Of a stretch of 64,000 nt of DNA, positions 19,139 through 28,691 are shown in pieces; within the stretch, counting starts at the first letter, position 1; each line of letters starts with the position of its first letter. Below the pieces are notes generated by a model. That model had not been told where the DNA came from, made no database searches, and was given only the letters and a program-made list of their open reading frames with translations. The DNA lies in NCBI RefSeq assembly GCF_024436435.1, contig NZ_JAFMZP010000001.1:1-64000 (forward strand), in the 5' to 3' direction. A program made the position numbers and the translations under genes. Source of the DNA: Desertivirga xinjiangensis (GTDB taxonomy: Bacteria > Bacteroidota > Bacteroidia > Sphingobacteriales > Sphingobacteriaceae).

Positions 19139-20452
19139 ATGAAAATTGCAGTAGTTGGTACAGGATATGTTGGTTTGGTAACCGGAACATGTCTTGCTGA
19201 AACTGGAAACACTGTCATCTGCGTGGATATTAATCAGGAAAAAGTGGAAAAGATGAAGCAAGGGCAGATTCCAATCTATGAACCTGGGCTTGACATTTTA
19301 TTCCACCGTAACATTGAACAAGGCAGGTTAAAGTTTACAACAAATTTAGCCGAAGCCATTGAAGAAGCTAAAATCATCTTCTTAGCATTGCCAACGCCTC
19401 CGGGCGGCGATGGTTCAGCCGATCTTAGTTTTGTTTTAGGCGCAGCAAAAGATATTGCTAAAATTGTAAAGAATTACAAAGTTGTTGTTACTAAATCTAC
19501 AGTGCCTGTGGGTACTGCCGATAAAGTTAAAGCGGTTTTCAGTGAGAATACTTCCATGGAAGTAGATGTTGTTTCCAACCCTGAATTTTTGAGAGAAGGT
19601 GTCGCTGTAGAAGACTTTATGAAGCCTGACCGGGTGGTAGTAGGTACAAGCAGTGAGAAAGCCAAAAAACTTATGGAAGAGCTGTATGCACCGTATGTTC
19701 GTTCTGGGAATCCGATCATCTTTATGGATGAGCGTTCTTCCGAGTTGACCAAATATGCTGCAAACTCATTCTTAGCTACCAAAATTACCTTCATGAACGA
19801 GGTTGCAAATCTTTGCGAATTGGTTGGCGCTGATGTAGATCAGGTACGCCGAGGAATTGGCTCAGATGCACGTATCGGCAAACGTTTCCTTTTCCCTGGA
19901 GTAGGATATGGCGGCAGCTGTTTCCCTAAGGATGTTCAGGCTTTGGTTAAGTCGGCTGCTGAAGTGGATTACGACTTCCAGATACTAAATTCAGTTATTA
20001 CCGTAAATGAAGTTCAGAAAACGGTGATCGTTGAAAAAATGCGTAAGTATTATAAAGGAGATCTTAAAGGTAAAAAGTTTGCTTTATGGGGACTGGCCTT
20101 TAAACCTGAGACTGATGATATCCGGGAAGCTCCGGCATTATATATAATTGACGAATTAGTTAAAGAAGGTGCCTCAATTGTTGCTTATGACCCAGAGGCT
20201 GCAGAGAACGTAAAAAAATTAAAAGGAGATGTTATTGCTTATGCAAACGATCCTTATGAAGCTTTACAGGACGCCGATGCTTTAATTATTGTAACTGAGT
20301 GGCCTTTGTTCCGCACCCCTGACTTTGATAAGATAGAGGCATCCTTAAAATCTAAAGTAATTTTTGATGGTCGTAATTTGTATGATCTTCAAAAAATGAT
20401 AGATTGCGGTTATTACTATAATAGTATCGGACGTAAAATTATTGAAGCATAA
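19139..20452 (+). CDS. ugd: UDP-glucose 6-dehydrogenase
   Basis: 437 residues. Oxidises UDP-glucose to UDP-glucuronate with two NAD+. The Rossmann motif is [10 protein letters not shown] at 7-16; the catalytic Cys lies in [13 protein letters not shown] near 260; the C-terminal domain holds [17 protein letters not shown]. First gene of a five-gene nucleotide-sugar operon and the supplier of substrate for the next gene. A TATCTTCG -7-like box sits at 19093-19100. Confidence 0.94.
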   Translation: MKIAVVGTGYVGLVTGTCLAETGNTVICVDINQEKVEKMKQGQIPIYEPGLDILFHRNIEQGRLKFTTNLAEAIEEAKIIFLALPTPPGGDGSADLSFVLGAAKDIAKIVKNYKVVVTKSTVPVGTADKVKAVFSENTSMEVDVVSNPEFLREGVAVEDFMKPDRVVVGTSSEKAKKLMEELYAPYVRSGNPIIFMDERSSELTKYAANSFLATKITFMNEVANLCELVGADVDQVRRGIGSDARIGKRFLFPGVGYGGSCFPKDVQALVKSAAEVDYDFQILNSVITVNEVQKTVIVEKMRKYYKGDLKGKKFALWGLAFKPETDDIREAPALYIIDELVKEGASIVAYDPEAAENVKKLKGDVIAYANDPYEALQDADALIIVTEWPLFRTPDFDKIEASLKSKVIFDGRNLYDLQKMIDCGYYYNSIGRKIIEA

Positions 20453-21441
20453 TGGCAAGAAAACGTATTCTGATTACTGGGGCTGCTGGCTTTTTGGGCT
20501 CGCATTTGTGCGATCGTTTCATCAAAGAAGATTTCCATGTAATCGCAATGGACAATCTGATTACTGGTGATTTGAGAAATATTGAGCACTTGTTTCCGCT
20601 TGAGAATTTTGAATTTTATAATCACGATGTGTCCAAGTTTGTTCACGTTTCCGGGGAGCTTGACTACATCCTTCATTTTGCATCACCAGCAAGTCCTATT
20701 GATTATCTGAAGATCCCTATTCAAACTTTGAAAGTAGGATCATTAGGAATCCATAACTTATTAGGTCTGGCAAAAGATAAAAAAGCCCGGATTCTTATTG
20801 CTTCGACATCAGAAGTTTACGGCGATCCGAACGTTAACCCTCAACCAGAGGAATACTGGGGTAACGTAAACCCGGTTGGCCCCCGAGGTGTTTACGACGA
20901 AGCTAAACGCTTTCAGGAGGCTATCACTATGGCTTACCATACCTTCCATGGATTAGAAACCCGTATCGTACGGATATTTAATACCTATGGGCCGCGGATG
21001 CGACTGAACGATGGGCGGGTTTTACCGGCTTTTATTGGCCAGGCTATCAGGGGAGAAGACTTAACTGTTTTCGGAGATGGATCTCAAACTAGAGCATTTT
21101 GCTATGTGGATGACCTTATTGAAGGAATTTACCGGTTGCTGTTCTCAGACTATGCCTATCCTGTAAATATTGGAAATCCTGACGAAATCACTATCCGGGA
21201 GTTTGGTGAAGAGATCATTAAACTGACCGGTACTAAACAACAGTTAATTACTAAACCTTTGCCGACAGATGATCCGAAACAACGTCGTCCGGATATCACC
21301 AAAGCGAAAGAGCTATTGGGATGGGAGCCGAAAGTTTCCCGCGCAGAAGGTTTGAAGATCACTTATGATTACTTTAAATCACTTCCGCAAGATTTGATTG
21401 AAAAGATCGAGCATAAAGATTTTTCAACTTATAATAAATAA
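20452..21441 (+). CDS. UDP-glucuronate decarboxylase (UDP-xylose synthase)
   Basis: 329-residue extended SDR. The NAD-binding motif [14 protein letters not shown] starts at 10; HFASPASP and STSEVYGDP are hallmark UXS segments; YDEAKR carries the catalytic Tyr-Lys. It converts UDP-glucuronate to UDP-xylose, the product of the preceding ugd feeding directly into it. Its ATG overlaps the ugd stop codon by 1 nt (TAATG), so translation is coupled. Confidence 0.92.
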   Translation: MARKRILITGAAGFLGSHLCDRFIKEDFHVIAMDNLITGDLRNIEHLFPLENFEFYNHDVSKFVHVSGELDYILHFASPASPIDYLKIPIQTLKVGSLGIHNLLGLAKDKKARILIASTSEVYGDPNVNPQPEEYWGNVNPVGPRGVYDEAKRFQEAITMAYHTFHGLETRIVRIFNTYGPRMRLNDGRVLPAFIGQAIRGEDLTVFGDGSQTRAFCYVDDLIEGIYRLLFSDYAYPVNIGNPDEITIREFGEEIIKLTGTKQQLITKPLPTDDPKQRRPDITKAKELLGWEPKVSRAEGLKITYDYFKSLPQDLIEKIEHKDFSTYNK

Positions 21442-21442
21442 T

Positions 21443-22471
21443 ATGAGCAAGATATTAGTAACTGGCGGTACCGGCTATATAGGATCTCACACCGTAGTTG
21501 AGCTTCAAAATGCAGGCTATGAAGTGGTGATAGTTGATAATCTGGATAATTCGAGTATTCAGATCTTAGATCAGATCACTCAGATTAGTGGCAAGAAACC
21601 GGAATTTCATCAATTCGATTTATGCGATGAAACACAGGTTATTGACTTTATCAGCAAGAACCAGGATATAACCGGCGTAATTCATTTTGCAGCTCACAAG
21701 GCCGTAGGTGAGTCGGTCGCCAAGCCCCTTAAATATTACCGGAACAACTTTTTTTCCTTGATAAATCTGCTTTCTGCTTTTGCAGGTAAAGAGGTGAACT
21801 TTGTTTTTTCGTCATCCTGTACCGTCTACGGTCAGCCTGATGTGTTGCCGGTAACTGAAGCTGCGCCTGTAAAGAAGGCAGAATCTCCCTATGGCAATAC
21901 TAAGCAAATTGCTGAAGAGATTCTTGTAGAAACAGCATCTGTAAGCGAGAACTATCATGTTATTTCGCTACGATATTTCAACCCTGTTGGTGCTCATAAA
22001 TCAGCATTGATCGGGGAGCTTCCTATTGGGGTTCCTCAGAATCTTGTGCCTTTCATTACTCAAAGTGCGATTGGTAAAAGAGGCGCTATAACAGTGTTCG
22101 GAAATGATTACGACACGCCTGATGGAAGTTGTGTGAGAGATTATATTCATGTTGTTGATCTTGCAAAGGCTCACATTGCGGCTCTGAAACGTCAGGAGGA
22201 AGGCAGAATGGAAAAAAACTTTGAAATCTTCAATGTTGGCACAGGTAAAGGAAGTACTGTTCTTGAAGTTATTAAGGCTTTTGAAGAAAGCACCGGTGTT
22301 AAACTTGATTATAAGATCGGGCCTCGTAGAGCCGGTGATGTGGAGAAAGTTTGGGGAGATGTGTCAAAAGCTGAAAAAGAATTGAACTGGAAAGCTGAAC
22401 TGGGTCTGGAAGATATGATGAAATCTGCCTGGGCTTGGGAGAATTATATAAAAGATAACTCTTTTAGTTAA
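21443..22471 (+). CDS. galE: UDP-glucose 4-epimerase
   Basis: 342 residues. Interconverts UDP-glucose and UDP-galactose. GGTGYIGSHT binds NAD; HFAAHKAVGESV, SSCTVYG and YGNTK (catalytic Tyr-Lys), then RYFNPVGAH, are GalE-specific. The ATG at 21443 is chosen over a start 45 nt upstream inside the previous gene, because the NAD motif then begins at residue 7 as in the family. It follows the UXS gene after 1 nt. Confidence 0.94.
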   Translation: MSKILVTGGTGYIGSHTVVELQNAGYEVVIVDNLDNSSIQILDQITQISGKKPEFHQFDLCDETQVIDFISKNQDITGVIHFAAHKAVGESVAKPLKYYRNNFFSLINLLSAFAGKEVNFVFSSSCTVYGQPDVLPVTEAAPVKKAESPYGNTKQIAEEILVETASVSENYHVISLRYFNPVGAHKSALIGELPIGVPQNLVPFITQSAIGKRGAITVFGNDYDTPDGSCVRDYIHVVDLAKAHIAALKRQEEGRMEKNFEIFNVGTGKGSTVLEVIKAFEESTGVKLDYKIGPRRAGDVEKVWGDVSKAEKELNWKAELGLEDMMKSAWAWENYIKDNSFS

Positions 22472-22494
22472 TACTAGTTTAAGAGATAGTTAAG

Positions 22495-22530
22495 CAAAGA
22501 TTGGTCATAATGATCGATCTTTGTTCATTT
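22495..22530 (+). terminator. Hairpin between galE and rmlB, possible attenuator
   Basis: Bases 22495-22506 pair with 22512-22523 (12 positions, two G-T wobbles) around ATAAT, followed by a T-rich stretch. It would lower expression of rmlB and the phosphatase gene relative to the first three genes, or end a transcript before an internal promoter. Confidence 0.5.
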
Positions 22531-22541
22531 TAGATAAAGCA

Positions 22542-23594
22542 ATGAAGAAAATACTTATCACCGGAGGCGCCGGATTTATAGGATCTCACGTTGTAAGACG
22601 TTTTGTAAACACCTATCCAGACTACCAAATTGTAAATCTGGATAAGCTTACCTATGCAGGTAATCTAGCCAACCTCAGAGATGTAGAAAACAAGCCGAAT
22701 TATCAGTTTATCAAAGGTGATATTGTTGATGCCGGCTTTGTGGATAGTCTTTTTGATAAGGAAAAATTTGATGCTGTGATACACCTGGCAGCAGAGTCTC
22801 ATGTTGACCGCTCCATCAGTAGTCCGATCGATTTTGTAATGACGAATGTAGTAGGAACAGTTAATCTGCTCAATGCTGCCCGTAAGCTGTGGAAAGAGGA
22901 GTATTCTTCCAAACGCTTCTATCATGTATCCACTGATGAGGTTTATGGTACATTAGGGGAGACAGGCATGTTTACAGAGGAAACAGCATATGATCCGCAC
23001 AGTCCATATTCAGCGTCAAAAGCAAGTTCCGATCACTTTGTACGGGCTTATTTCGACACTTATGGAATGGATACCGTAATCTCAAACTGTTCTAATAATT
23101 ATGGTTCACACCATTTTCCGGAAAAACTTATACCTCTTGCTATAAATAATATTAAGAATAACCAGCCAGTGCCGGTATATGGTAAGGGAGAAAATGTTCG
23201 CGACTGGCTGTGGGTAGAAGATCACGCGCGTGCGATTGATGTGATTTTTCACAAAGCGGCACCAGGTACCACATTCAATATAGGTGGTCATAACGAATGG
23301 AAAAACATTGATCTGATCCACTTGTTATGTAAGATAATGGACCGGAAGCTGGGCCGGGAGCAGGGAACGTCTGCCAAGCTAATCACTTATGTTACCGACC
23401 GTGCCGGACATGACTTGCGTTATGCCATTGACTCAGGCAAGCTGCAGAAAGAACTTGGTTGGGTGCCTAGTTTGCAGTTTGAGGAGGGCTTGGAGAAAAC
23501 CGTTGACTGGTACCTGAACAATGAAGACTGGCTCAATGATGTTACGTCCGGCAATTACCAGGCTTATTACGAAGGACAATATGCCAATCGCTAA
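22542..23594 (+). CDS. rmlB: dTDP-glucose 4,6-dehydratase
   Basis: 350 residues. Makes dTDP-4-keto-6-deoxyglucose, a precursor of rhamnose and other deoxysugars. GGAGFIGSHVVRRF is the NAD motif; HLAAESHVDRSI, STDEVYGTLG and YSASKASSDHFVRAY (catalytic Tyr-Lys) are diagnostic. The ATG at 22542 is preferred to a TTG 21 nt upstream. No rmlA, rmlC or rmlD is adjacent, so the rest of the pathway must be elsewhere. Confidence 0.93.
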   Translation: MKKILITGGAGFIGSHVVRRFVNTYPDYQIVNLDKLTYAGNLANLRDVENKPNYQFIKGDIVDAGFVDSLFDKEKFDAVIHLAAESHVDRSISSPIDFVMTNVVGTVNLLNAARKLWKEEYSSKRFYHVSTDEVYGTLGETGMFTEETAYDPHSPYSASKASSDHFVRAYFDTYGMDTVISNCSNNYGSHHFPEKLIPLAINNIKNNQPVPVYGKGENVRDWLWVEDHARAIDVIFHKAAPGTTFNIGGHNEWKNIDLIHLLCKIMDRKLGREQGTSAKLITYVTDRAGHDLRYAIDSGKLQKELGWVPSLQFEEGLEKTVDWYLNNEDWLNDVTSGNYQAYYEGQYANR

Positions 23595-24334
23595 TGTTAT
23601 TCAACCTGTTTAAAAAGAAGGATAAGAAACCTGAAATTGATTTTTCTTCAATAAAGACTGATCTTCATTCTCATTTGATTCCCGGAATTGATGATGGAGC
23701 GCAGGATATGGACGAATCCATCACTCTGATTACCAGAATGATGGATTTTGGTTTTAAGAAGATCGTTACTACCCCGCATATCATGGCGGATTATTACCGC
23801 AATACTACTGATATTATATTAAAAGGGTTGGATGGACTTAGAAACGAACTTTCTGTCAGAAATATTCATGTAGAGGTTGAAGCTGCGGCAGAGTATTATC
23901 TTGATGAAACTTTTGAGAATAGATTAGATAAAGGTGATATCCTGACAGTAGGAGGGAAATATGTCCTCTTTGAATTGTCTTTTGTGAATTACCCAAAAAA
24001 TCTTTTTGATATCATTGAGAAAATTAAAGACAAAGGTTATACTCCGCTCTTAGCCCATCCTGAAAGATACCCCTATCTGAGTTCGGCTATTGAAAATTAT
24101 CAGCAAATAAAGGAGTCGGGCTGTTATCTGCAATTGAACACCATTTCGCTCACGGGCTATTATGGCAAGCTCACTCAAAAGATAGCAGAAGAGATGGTTG
24201 ATAATATCTTGGTAGATTTTATTGGAAGTGATATGCACAGGATGAAACATGCCGACATGCTTTACCAATCCTTAAAAATGCCATATGTCCACAGGCTTTT
24301 AACCGAATATCAACTGCAAAACGAGCTGGTTTAA
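23594..24334 (+). CDS. CpsB/CapC-type PHP tyrosine phosphatase
   Basis: 246 residues. A PHP-domain metal-dependent phosphatase of the family that dephosphorylates tyrosine kinases controlling capsule export. Metal-ligand motifs visible are DLHSHLIPGIDDGA (~23-36), TTPHIM, AHPERYPYL and GSDMHRM. Its ATG overlaps the rmlB stop codon by 1 nt. As the last gene of the sugar operon it probably regulates export of the polysaccharide built from these sugars; the cognate kinase is not in the window. Confidence 0.9.
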   Translation: MLFNLFKKKDKKPEIDFSSIKTDLHSHLIPGIDDGAQDMDESITLITRMMDFGFKKIVTTPHIMADYYRNTTDIILKGLDGLRNELSVRNIHVEVEAAAEYYLDETFENRLDKGDILTVGGKYVLFELSFVNYPKNLFDIIEKIKDKGYTPLLAHPERYPYLSSAIENYQQIKESGCYLQLNTISLTGYYGKLTQKIAEEMVDNILVDFIGSDMHRMKHADMLYQSLKMPYVHRLLTEYQLQNELV

Positions 24335-24356
24335 AATAGCGGGGAAATAACACCAG

Positions 24357-24388
24357 AAAAAACCCTGCTATCTTTCAAAAGCAGGGCT
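24357..24388 (-). terminator. Terminator downstream of the Fe-S carrier gene
   Basis: CCCTGC at 24363-24368 pairs with GCAGGG at 24381-24386. On the minus strand a T6 run follows, so it ends the A-type carrier transcript. It may also serve the sugar operon on the plus strand, though without a T-run there. Confidence 0.8.
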
Positions 24389-24406
24389 AATTATAGAGTT
24401 TAATTG

Positions 24407-24754
24407 TTATACAGAGAATGAGGTGCCGCAGCCGCAAGTCTTAGCCGCATTAGGATTGCTGAAAGTGAAACCACGGGAGTTAAGTCCGTCCTGGAAATCA
24501 ACCTCCATCCCAGCAAGATACAAGCCATGTGCTTTGTGCATAAAAACTTTAATCCCATCAACGTCATATTCCTGATCTCCGTCTTTTTTCTGATCGAAGC
24601 CTAAAACATAATTCATTCCGGCACAACCGCCTCCTTCTACACCAACCCGTAAACCAAATTCATTGCTTAGTTCCTGCTGATCTTTTAATTTACGTAACTC
24701 CTTTTTTGCACCTTCAGTAAAAGAAACCGGTAAAATTGAAGTGATTGTTTCCAT
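24407..24754 (-). CDS. A-type iron-sulfur carrier protein (IscA/SufA/ErpA family)
   Basis: 115 residues. Delivers or assembles Fe-S clusters. The three conserved cysteines are present: Cys44 in GGGCAGMNY and the C-terminal pair in KTCGCGTSF. The exact subfamily cannot be assigned without comparison. Single gene with its own terminator; no suf or isc genes are adjacent. Confidence 0.92.
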   Translation of the reverse strand: METITSILPVSFTEGAKKELRKLKDQQELSNEFGLRVGVEGGGCAGMNYVLGFDQKKDGDQEYDVDGIKVFMHKAHGLYLAGMEVDFQDGLNSRGFTFSNPNAAKTCGCGTSFSV

Positions 24755-24849
24755 ACTTTTTTTCTTTCTTTTTGTTGATACAAATATACGTGAAATTGAT
24801 CACTTTTGCTGCGGTTGATCCGATATGACCTTTATATAACAAAACGCTA

Positions 24850-25383
24850 ATGGACATTTTAATTACATTTCTTCTGGATATTTTGAAGTTTACACTTGCA
24901 GGTACAGCAGTGTTTTTTATTGCTTATTCGGTTTTGAAACCTTTGATCGAGAACAGGCAGCGACTTAAAATTATCGAATTGAAAAAAGCTGCATTATCGA
25001 CCACTTTACCTTTACGCTTACAGGCCTATGAACGGATATCCTTGCTCATTGAACGAATAAATCCCTCAAATTTGCTTGTGCGTTTACATTCACCAGGCTT
25101 AAGCGTTCTGCAAATGCAGCAGCTATTAACTGCCGAAATTCAAAATGAGTTTCAACATAATGTCACTCAGCAGGTGTATGTTAGTGCTCAGGCATGGAAT
25201 ATGGTCAGGCGCTTGAAAGATGATACTGTGCGGCTCATTAACAACAGTGCGAAAGGGTTGCCCTATGATGCGGCAGCAATTGAACTTAACAAAACAATTT
25301 TATCGCACATGGCATCCGTTGAGGAGAATCCTTATGATGCGGCCCTGACTTTAATTAAGTCGGATTTGCAGGAGTATTTTTAA
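24850..25383 (+). CDS. Conserved membrane-anchored protein of unknown function
   Basis: 177 residues. One N-terminal hydrophobic segment (about 4-30) is followed by a basic patch (ENRQRLKIIELKK) and a helical domain with repeated Leu. LPLRLQAYERISLLIERI and NEFQHNVTQQVYVS are conserved-looking blocks. I recognise this as a small Bacteroidota family next to 5'-nucleotidase genes near dnaA, but no function is known to me. The downstream neighbour is a decayed 5'-nucleotidase locus. Confidence 0.75.
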   Translation: MDILITFLLDILKFTLAGTAVFFIAYSVLKPLIENRQRLKIIELKKAALSTTLPLRLQAYERISLLIERINPSNLLVRLHSPGLSVLQMQQLLTAEIQNEFQHNVTQQVYVSAQAWNMVRRLKDDTVRLINNSAKGLPYDAAAIELNKTILSHMASVEENPYDAALTLIKSDLQEYF

Positions 25384-25391
25384 AGAGATAT

Positions 25392-26135
25392 ATGATATCC
25401 AATTTTAAAGTTGGCCAAAACGTACACATATGGTGCTATATATGTTCTATACTTGTATTTACCATTGGCGGATGTAAATCGGGTTATCATATAAAAACAA
25501 TCAATAATCAACTCTATTCCGTCCATCAGGGATTGGCTCCAGACCCTGCCATCATAGAGTTTTACCGTCCTTTAAAGCTGGTTTAGATTCTCAGATGAAC
25601 ACTATTGTCGGCATTTCAAAAGTTGAAATAACAAGAAGCCAACCGGAAACGTATCACGTATTTGAATTGATGCCCTTCGAAAACTATTTAGTTACCTTAC
25701 AATTAACCGGTGATCAGCTGAAAACGCTGTTCGACTATATGGCTGCCAATGGAGGAGATCCGATTTCAAAGGCTATATCTTGACCCGGTTAAAAAGATGC
25801 TGGAATTGGAGTTGTATCTGAAGCATGAACAGAAGTGTGATTTTATTATATGTCTTTCTCATTTGGGATACAAATACTTGAATGAGAGGGTTTCAGATAT
25901 TGTAATTGCCGAAAAATCCACCTATCTTGACCTAATAATCGGGGGGCATACTCATACCTTTCTTAGTGCTCCTGATGTGTTGAAAAACAGCAAAGGAAAA
26001 CAAGTGTTGGTGAATCAGGTTGGCTTTGCCGGCTTGAATCTTGGACGCCTGGATTTTGTATTCGAAAGGAATACAAGAGGCAAAAGGAGCTATGCTTCTG
26101 TAGTAGAACCGGTTAATAGTTTTTTGAAAAATTAG
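25392..26135 (+). pseudogene. Collapsed remnant of two 5'-nucleotidase-family genes
   Basis: Three fragments in changing frames. (a) 25392-25586: lipoprotein signal with Cys near 28, then the N-terminus of a 5'-nucleotidase C-domain protein, broken near 25570 where a 1-nt shift would restore KAGLDSQMNTIVG. (b) 25595-~25778: MNTIVGISKVEITRSQPET runs straight into YHVFELMPFENYLV, about 60 expected residues being absent, and then reaches MAANGGDPISKA. (c) ~25780-26135: abrupt entry into the second half of a UshA-type metallophosphatase (ICLSHLGYKY, GGHTHTF, VGFAGLNLG). The metallophosphatase N-terminal metal site (DxH) is gone, so activity is not expected. Fragment (c) has a possible ATG in another frame at 25749. 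Confidence 0.8.
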
Positions 26136-26146
26136 TTTTTTTAACA

Positions 26147-26165
26147 GAATATTTTTAGAATATTC
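26147..26165 (+). other. Small AT-rich hairpin upstream of dnaA
   Basis: GAATATT at 26147-26153 pairs with AATATTC at 26159-26165 around a 5-nt loop. It may be a weak terminator for the decayed nucleotidase locus or part of the dnaA leader. No DnaA-box cluster is seen here. Confidence 0.35.
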
Positions 26166-26233
26166 GATGTTCCAAACCCGGTAGAAAAATTAAATCAGGG
26201 TTTGTTGTAAATCAGATTATTACAAATTATAAT

Positions 26234-27661
26234 ATGGAAAAAACTTGTACAAATGTATGGGATCATTGCCTTCAAATCATAAAAGACAATATTCCAGCGC
26301 AAAGTTACAAGACTTGGTTTGAACCGATCAAGGCTTTGCGTTTGGAAGGAAATGTCCTGACCATACAAGTGCCAAGTTTGTTCTTTTACGAGTGGCTTGA
26401 AGAGCATTATGTTGGCCTTTTACGCAAAACTGTTAAAAAGCAGTTAGGTGATGAGGGGCGTTTGGAATACAATATTGTTGTTGAGAAATCATCGAATAAT
26501 AAGCCGTATACCACCAATATGCCGTCTAACGGTAATGGGTCAGAAGCAAAGAATCAGTCAATGCCGGTTCCGGTGGCTTTAAATAAGGATATTAAAAATC
26601 CTTTTGTAATTCCCGGATTGAAAAAATTACAGGTAGATCCTCAGTTAAATTCGAATTACAATTTTGAAAACTTTATAGAGGGTGATTGTAATCGTTTAGC
26701 ACGGTCAGCTGGTTATGCTGTTGCCGGCAAGCCGGGAGGAACGTCCTTTAATCCTCTATTGTTATATGGGGGCGTTGGCTTGGGTAAAACCCACCTGGCA
26801 CAAGCGATAGGAAACGAGATTAAAAGAAGCAATCCAGATAAGCTGGTTATATATGTTTCTTGTGAGAAGTTTTGCCAGCAATTTGTGGATTCATTGAAGA
26901 ATAACACGATCAATGATTTTGTGAATTTTTATCAGGCGATGGATGTGATCATCATGGATGATGTACATAACTTCGCCGGCAAAGAAAAAACGCAGGATAT
27001 CTTTTTCCACATCTTCAATCATTTGCACCAGTCGGGCAAACAGGTTATTTTAACTTCTGATAAGGCTCCTAAAGACCTGGCAGGTCTGGAAGAACGATTG
27101 TTAAGCAGATTTAAATGGGGCTTATCCGCCGATTTGCAGGTCCCTGATCTGGAAACCCGTATGGCTATCCTTAAAAAGAAGATGTATACGGATGGTATTG
27201 AGTTGCCGACAGAAGTGATTGAATACGTTGCTCATAACATTGACAATAACGTACGTGAACTGGAAGGGGCTATGGTTTCTTTGCTAGCCCAGTCAACTTT
27301 AAATAAGAAGGAGATAGATTTGGCGTTAGCTAAGTCTATGCTTAAGAACTTTATTAAAAATACTTCCAAGGAAATTTCAATGGAGTATATCCAGAAATTG
27401 GTTTGCGAGTACTTCGAGGTGCCTGTTGAAATGGTCAAATCCAAAACTCGCAAACGAGAGATTGTTCAGGTTAGACAGATTTCCATGTATCTGGCAAAAA
27501 GCCATACAAAAACTTCATTAAAGTCTATAGGACAATTCTTCGGAGGACGCGATCATTCGACAGTTATTTATGCCTGCCAGACTGTAGAAGATCTGATCGA
27601 TACCGACAAAAAATTCAAAGCATATGTTCATGATATACAAAAGAAACTCAAAATGAGTTAA
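26234..27661 (+). CDS. dnaA: Chromosomal replication initiator protein DnaA
   Basis: 475 residues. Domain I (~1-85, with WDHCLQIIKDNIPAQSYKTWFEPI), a linker, the AAA+ domain III with Walker A GGVGLGKTHLAQAIG (~177-191) and Walker B VIIMDDVHNF, an arginine-finger region EERLLSRFKWGL, and domain IV ending with the DnaA signature GGRDHSTVIYACQTVEDL. It is preceded by the decayed nucleotidase locus and has its own strong terminator. No dnaN is adjacent and I see no oriC-like box cluster, as is often the case in Bacteroidota. Confidence 0.96.
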   Translation: MEKTCTNVWDHCLQIIKDNIPAQSYKTWFEPIKALRLEGNVLTIQVPSLFFYEWLEEHYVGLLRKTVKKQLGDEGRLEYNIVVEKSSNNKPYTTNMPSNGNGSEAKNQSMPVPVALNKDIKNPFVIPGLKKLQVDPQLNSNYNFENFIEGDCNRLARSAGYAVAGKPGGTSFNPLLLYGGVGLGKTHLAQAIGNEIKRSNPDKLVIYVSCEKFCQQFVDSLKNNTINDFVNFYQAMDVIIMDDVHNFAGKEKTQDIFFHIFNHLHQSGKQVILTSDKAPKDLAGLEERLLSRFKWGLSADLQVPDLETRMAILKKKMYTDGIELPTEVIEYVAHNIDNNVRELEGAMVSLLAQSTLNKKEIDLALAKSMLKNFIKNTSKEISMEYIQKLVCEYFEVPVEMVKSKTRKREIVQVRQISMYLAKSHTKTSLKSIGQFFGGRDHSTVIYACQTVEDLIDTDKKFKAYVHDIQKKLKMS

Positions 27662-27684
27662 GTTACGTATATTCTGATCAGATA

Positions 27685-27730
27685 AGAAAGCCAGCTGTTG
27701 ATACTTACAACAGCTGGCTTTCTTTTTTTG
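27685..27730 (+). terminator. dnaA terminator
   Basis: A perfect 16-bp stem (27685-27700 with 27708-27723) and a 7-nt loop, followed by T7. It lies 23 nt after the dnaA stop. Confidence 0.93.
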
Positions 27731-27735
27731 GGTCT

Positions 27736-27790
27736 TTGCAGGTCTCCCTGCTGCGAAGGCAGGTGCGCGAGTGCCGCGCGGAACTTAAAT
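27736..27790. repeat. GC-rich repeat-like segment
   Basis: A short GC-rich block between dnaA and the bestrophin gene. CCTGC/GCAGG arms form a small hairpin. GCGCGAGTGCCGCG at 27765-27778 is the reverse complement, with one difference, of 133-146 next to the rRNA operon. It may be a dispersed element; two copies are too few to be sure. Confidence 0.4.
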
Positions 27791-27813
27791 TTCGAACCTA
27801 CTTAACGTTATCA

Positions 27814-28671
27814 TCAAAGCACTTCACTTACATGCTTCCGGATATTATGGCACATCTGATCTATCGGCAAATCATCCGGGTCAGTTCCAAAAGGATTCTC
27901 AATTTCTTCAGCAATAAGTTCAAGGCTGGCAAATGCATACAGAATGAACATAATAACCGGAATGATAAAATATCCCAGACTATAAACCCAGCCGAAAGGT
28001 AGAGTCAATACGTATAGGAAAATGAATTTTTTAATGAAGACACTATAAGTAAAAGGGATCGGAGTATTTTTTATCCGCTCGCAGGCCCCGCATATATCTG
28101 TTAGAGACTTAAATTCCTCATTAACGAGCCATAGCTGTTCTGCACTTAACTTGTTTTGAGCCTGAAGGTCTGAGAGTCTTTTGAATATTTTGGTTGCGAT
28201 CTGATTTGGAAGATGATGGTTTCTTTTGAGATCAAGCACCGCGTCAAGTTCTGTGAAATTTTCATTTTCCCGCAGGTGATTTTTTAAGGCGAAAGCATAG
28301 TTTGGAATCATCAGCCTGAAAAAGTGGATATCTTCTTCCTGCTTAATGAAACTATGTAACTTGATAGCGAAGTTTCGGGAATTGTTTGTGAGCTGCCCCC
28401 ACAATTTTCGACCTTCCCACCACCTGTCGTACGCCGTGTTTGTTCTAAATACGAGGAGGAGGGAGATCACAAAGCCAAGGACACTGTGCATCAAGCCTAT
28501 ATTGCTGATGTAACTGGTTTTTGATAGCTGCATAAATTCTATTTCAAGATAAGCAACAAGGCCTGAATAAAGGCCGACAGACAACATGAGCGGCATTAGT
28601 TTTCTTAACGTATCTTCTTTTGTGAACCTGAAGATAAAAGGCAGCCATTCTTTTGGATTGTAATTTATCAT
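27814..28671 (-). CDS. Bestrophin-family ion channel
   Basis: 285 residues. RFP-TM/bestrophin family, probably an inner-membrane chloride or cation channel. Hydrophobic segments lie near 30-50, 60-80, 205-225 and 230-250. The family motif NTAYDRWWEGRKLWGQL is present near 80-96, and the C-terminal ENPFGTDPDDLPID block is characteristic. Likely a pentameric channel as in bacterial homologues; ion and trigger unknown. It lies 20 nt after the MOSC gene on the same strand. Confidence 0.9.
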   Translation of the reverse strand: MINYNPKEWLPFIFRFTKEDTLRKLMPLMLSVGLYSGLVAYLEIEFMQLSKTSYISNIGLMHSVLGFVISLLLVFRTNTAYDRWWEGRKLWGQLTNNSRNFAIKLHSFIKQEEDIHFFRLMIPNYAFALKNHLRENENFTELDAVLDLKRNHHLPNQIATKIFKRLSDLQAQNKLSAEQLWLVNEEFKSLTDICGACERIKNTPIPFTYSVFIKKFIFLYVLTLPFGWVYSLGYFIIPVIMFILYAFASLELIAEEIENPFGTDPDDLPIDQMCHNIRKHVSEVL

Positions 28672-28691
28672 GTAATGACAGGCTAATTAAC

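Noticed and set aside
26135-26234. oriC next to dnaA
   Set aside because: Only ~100 nt, no DnaA boxes seen; Bacteroidota origins are often not adjacent to dnaA.
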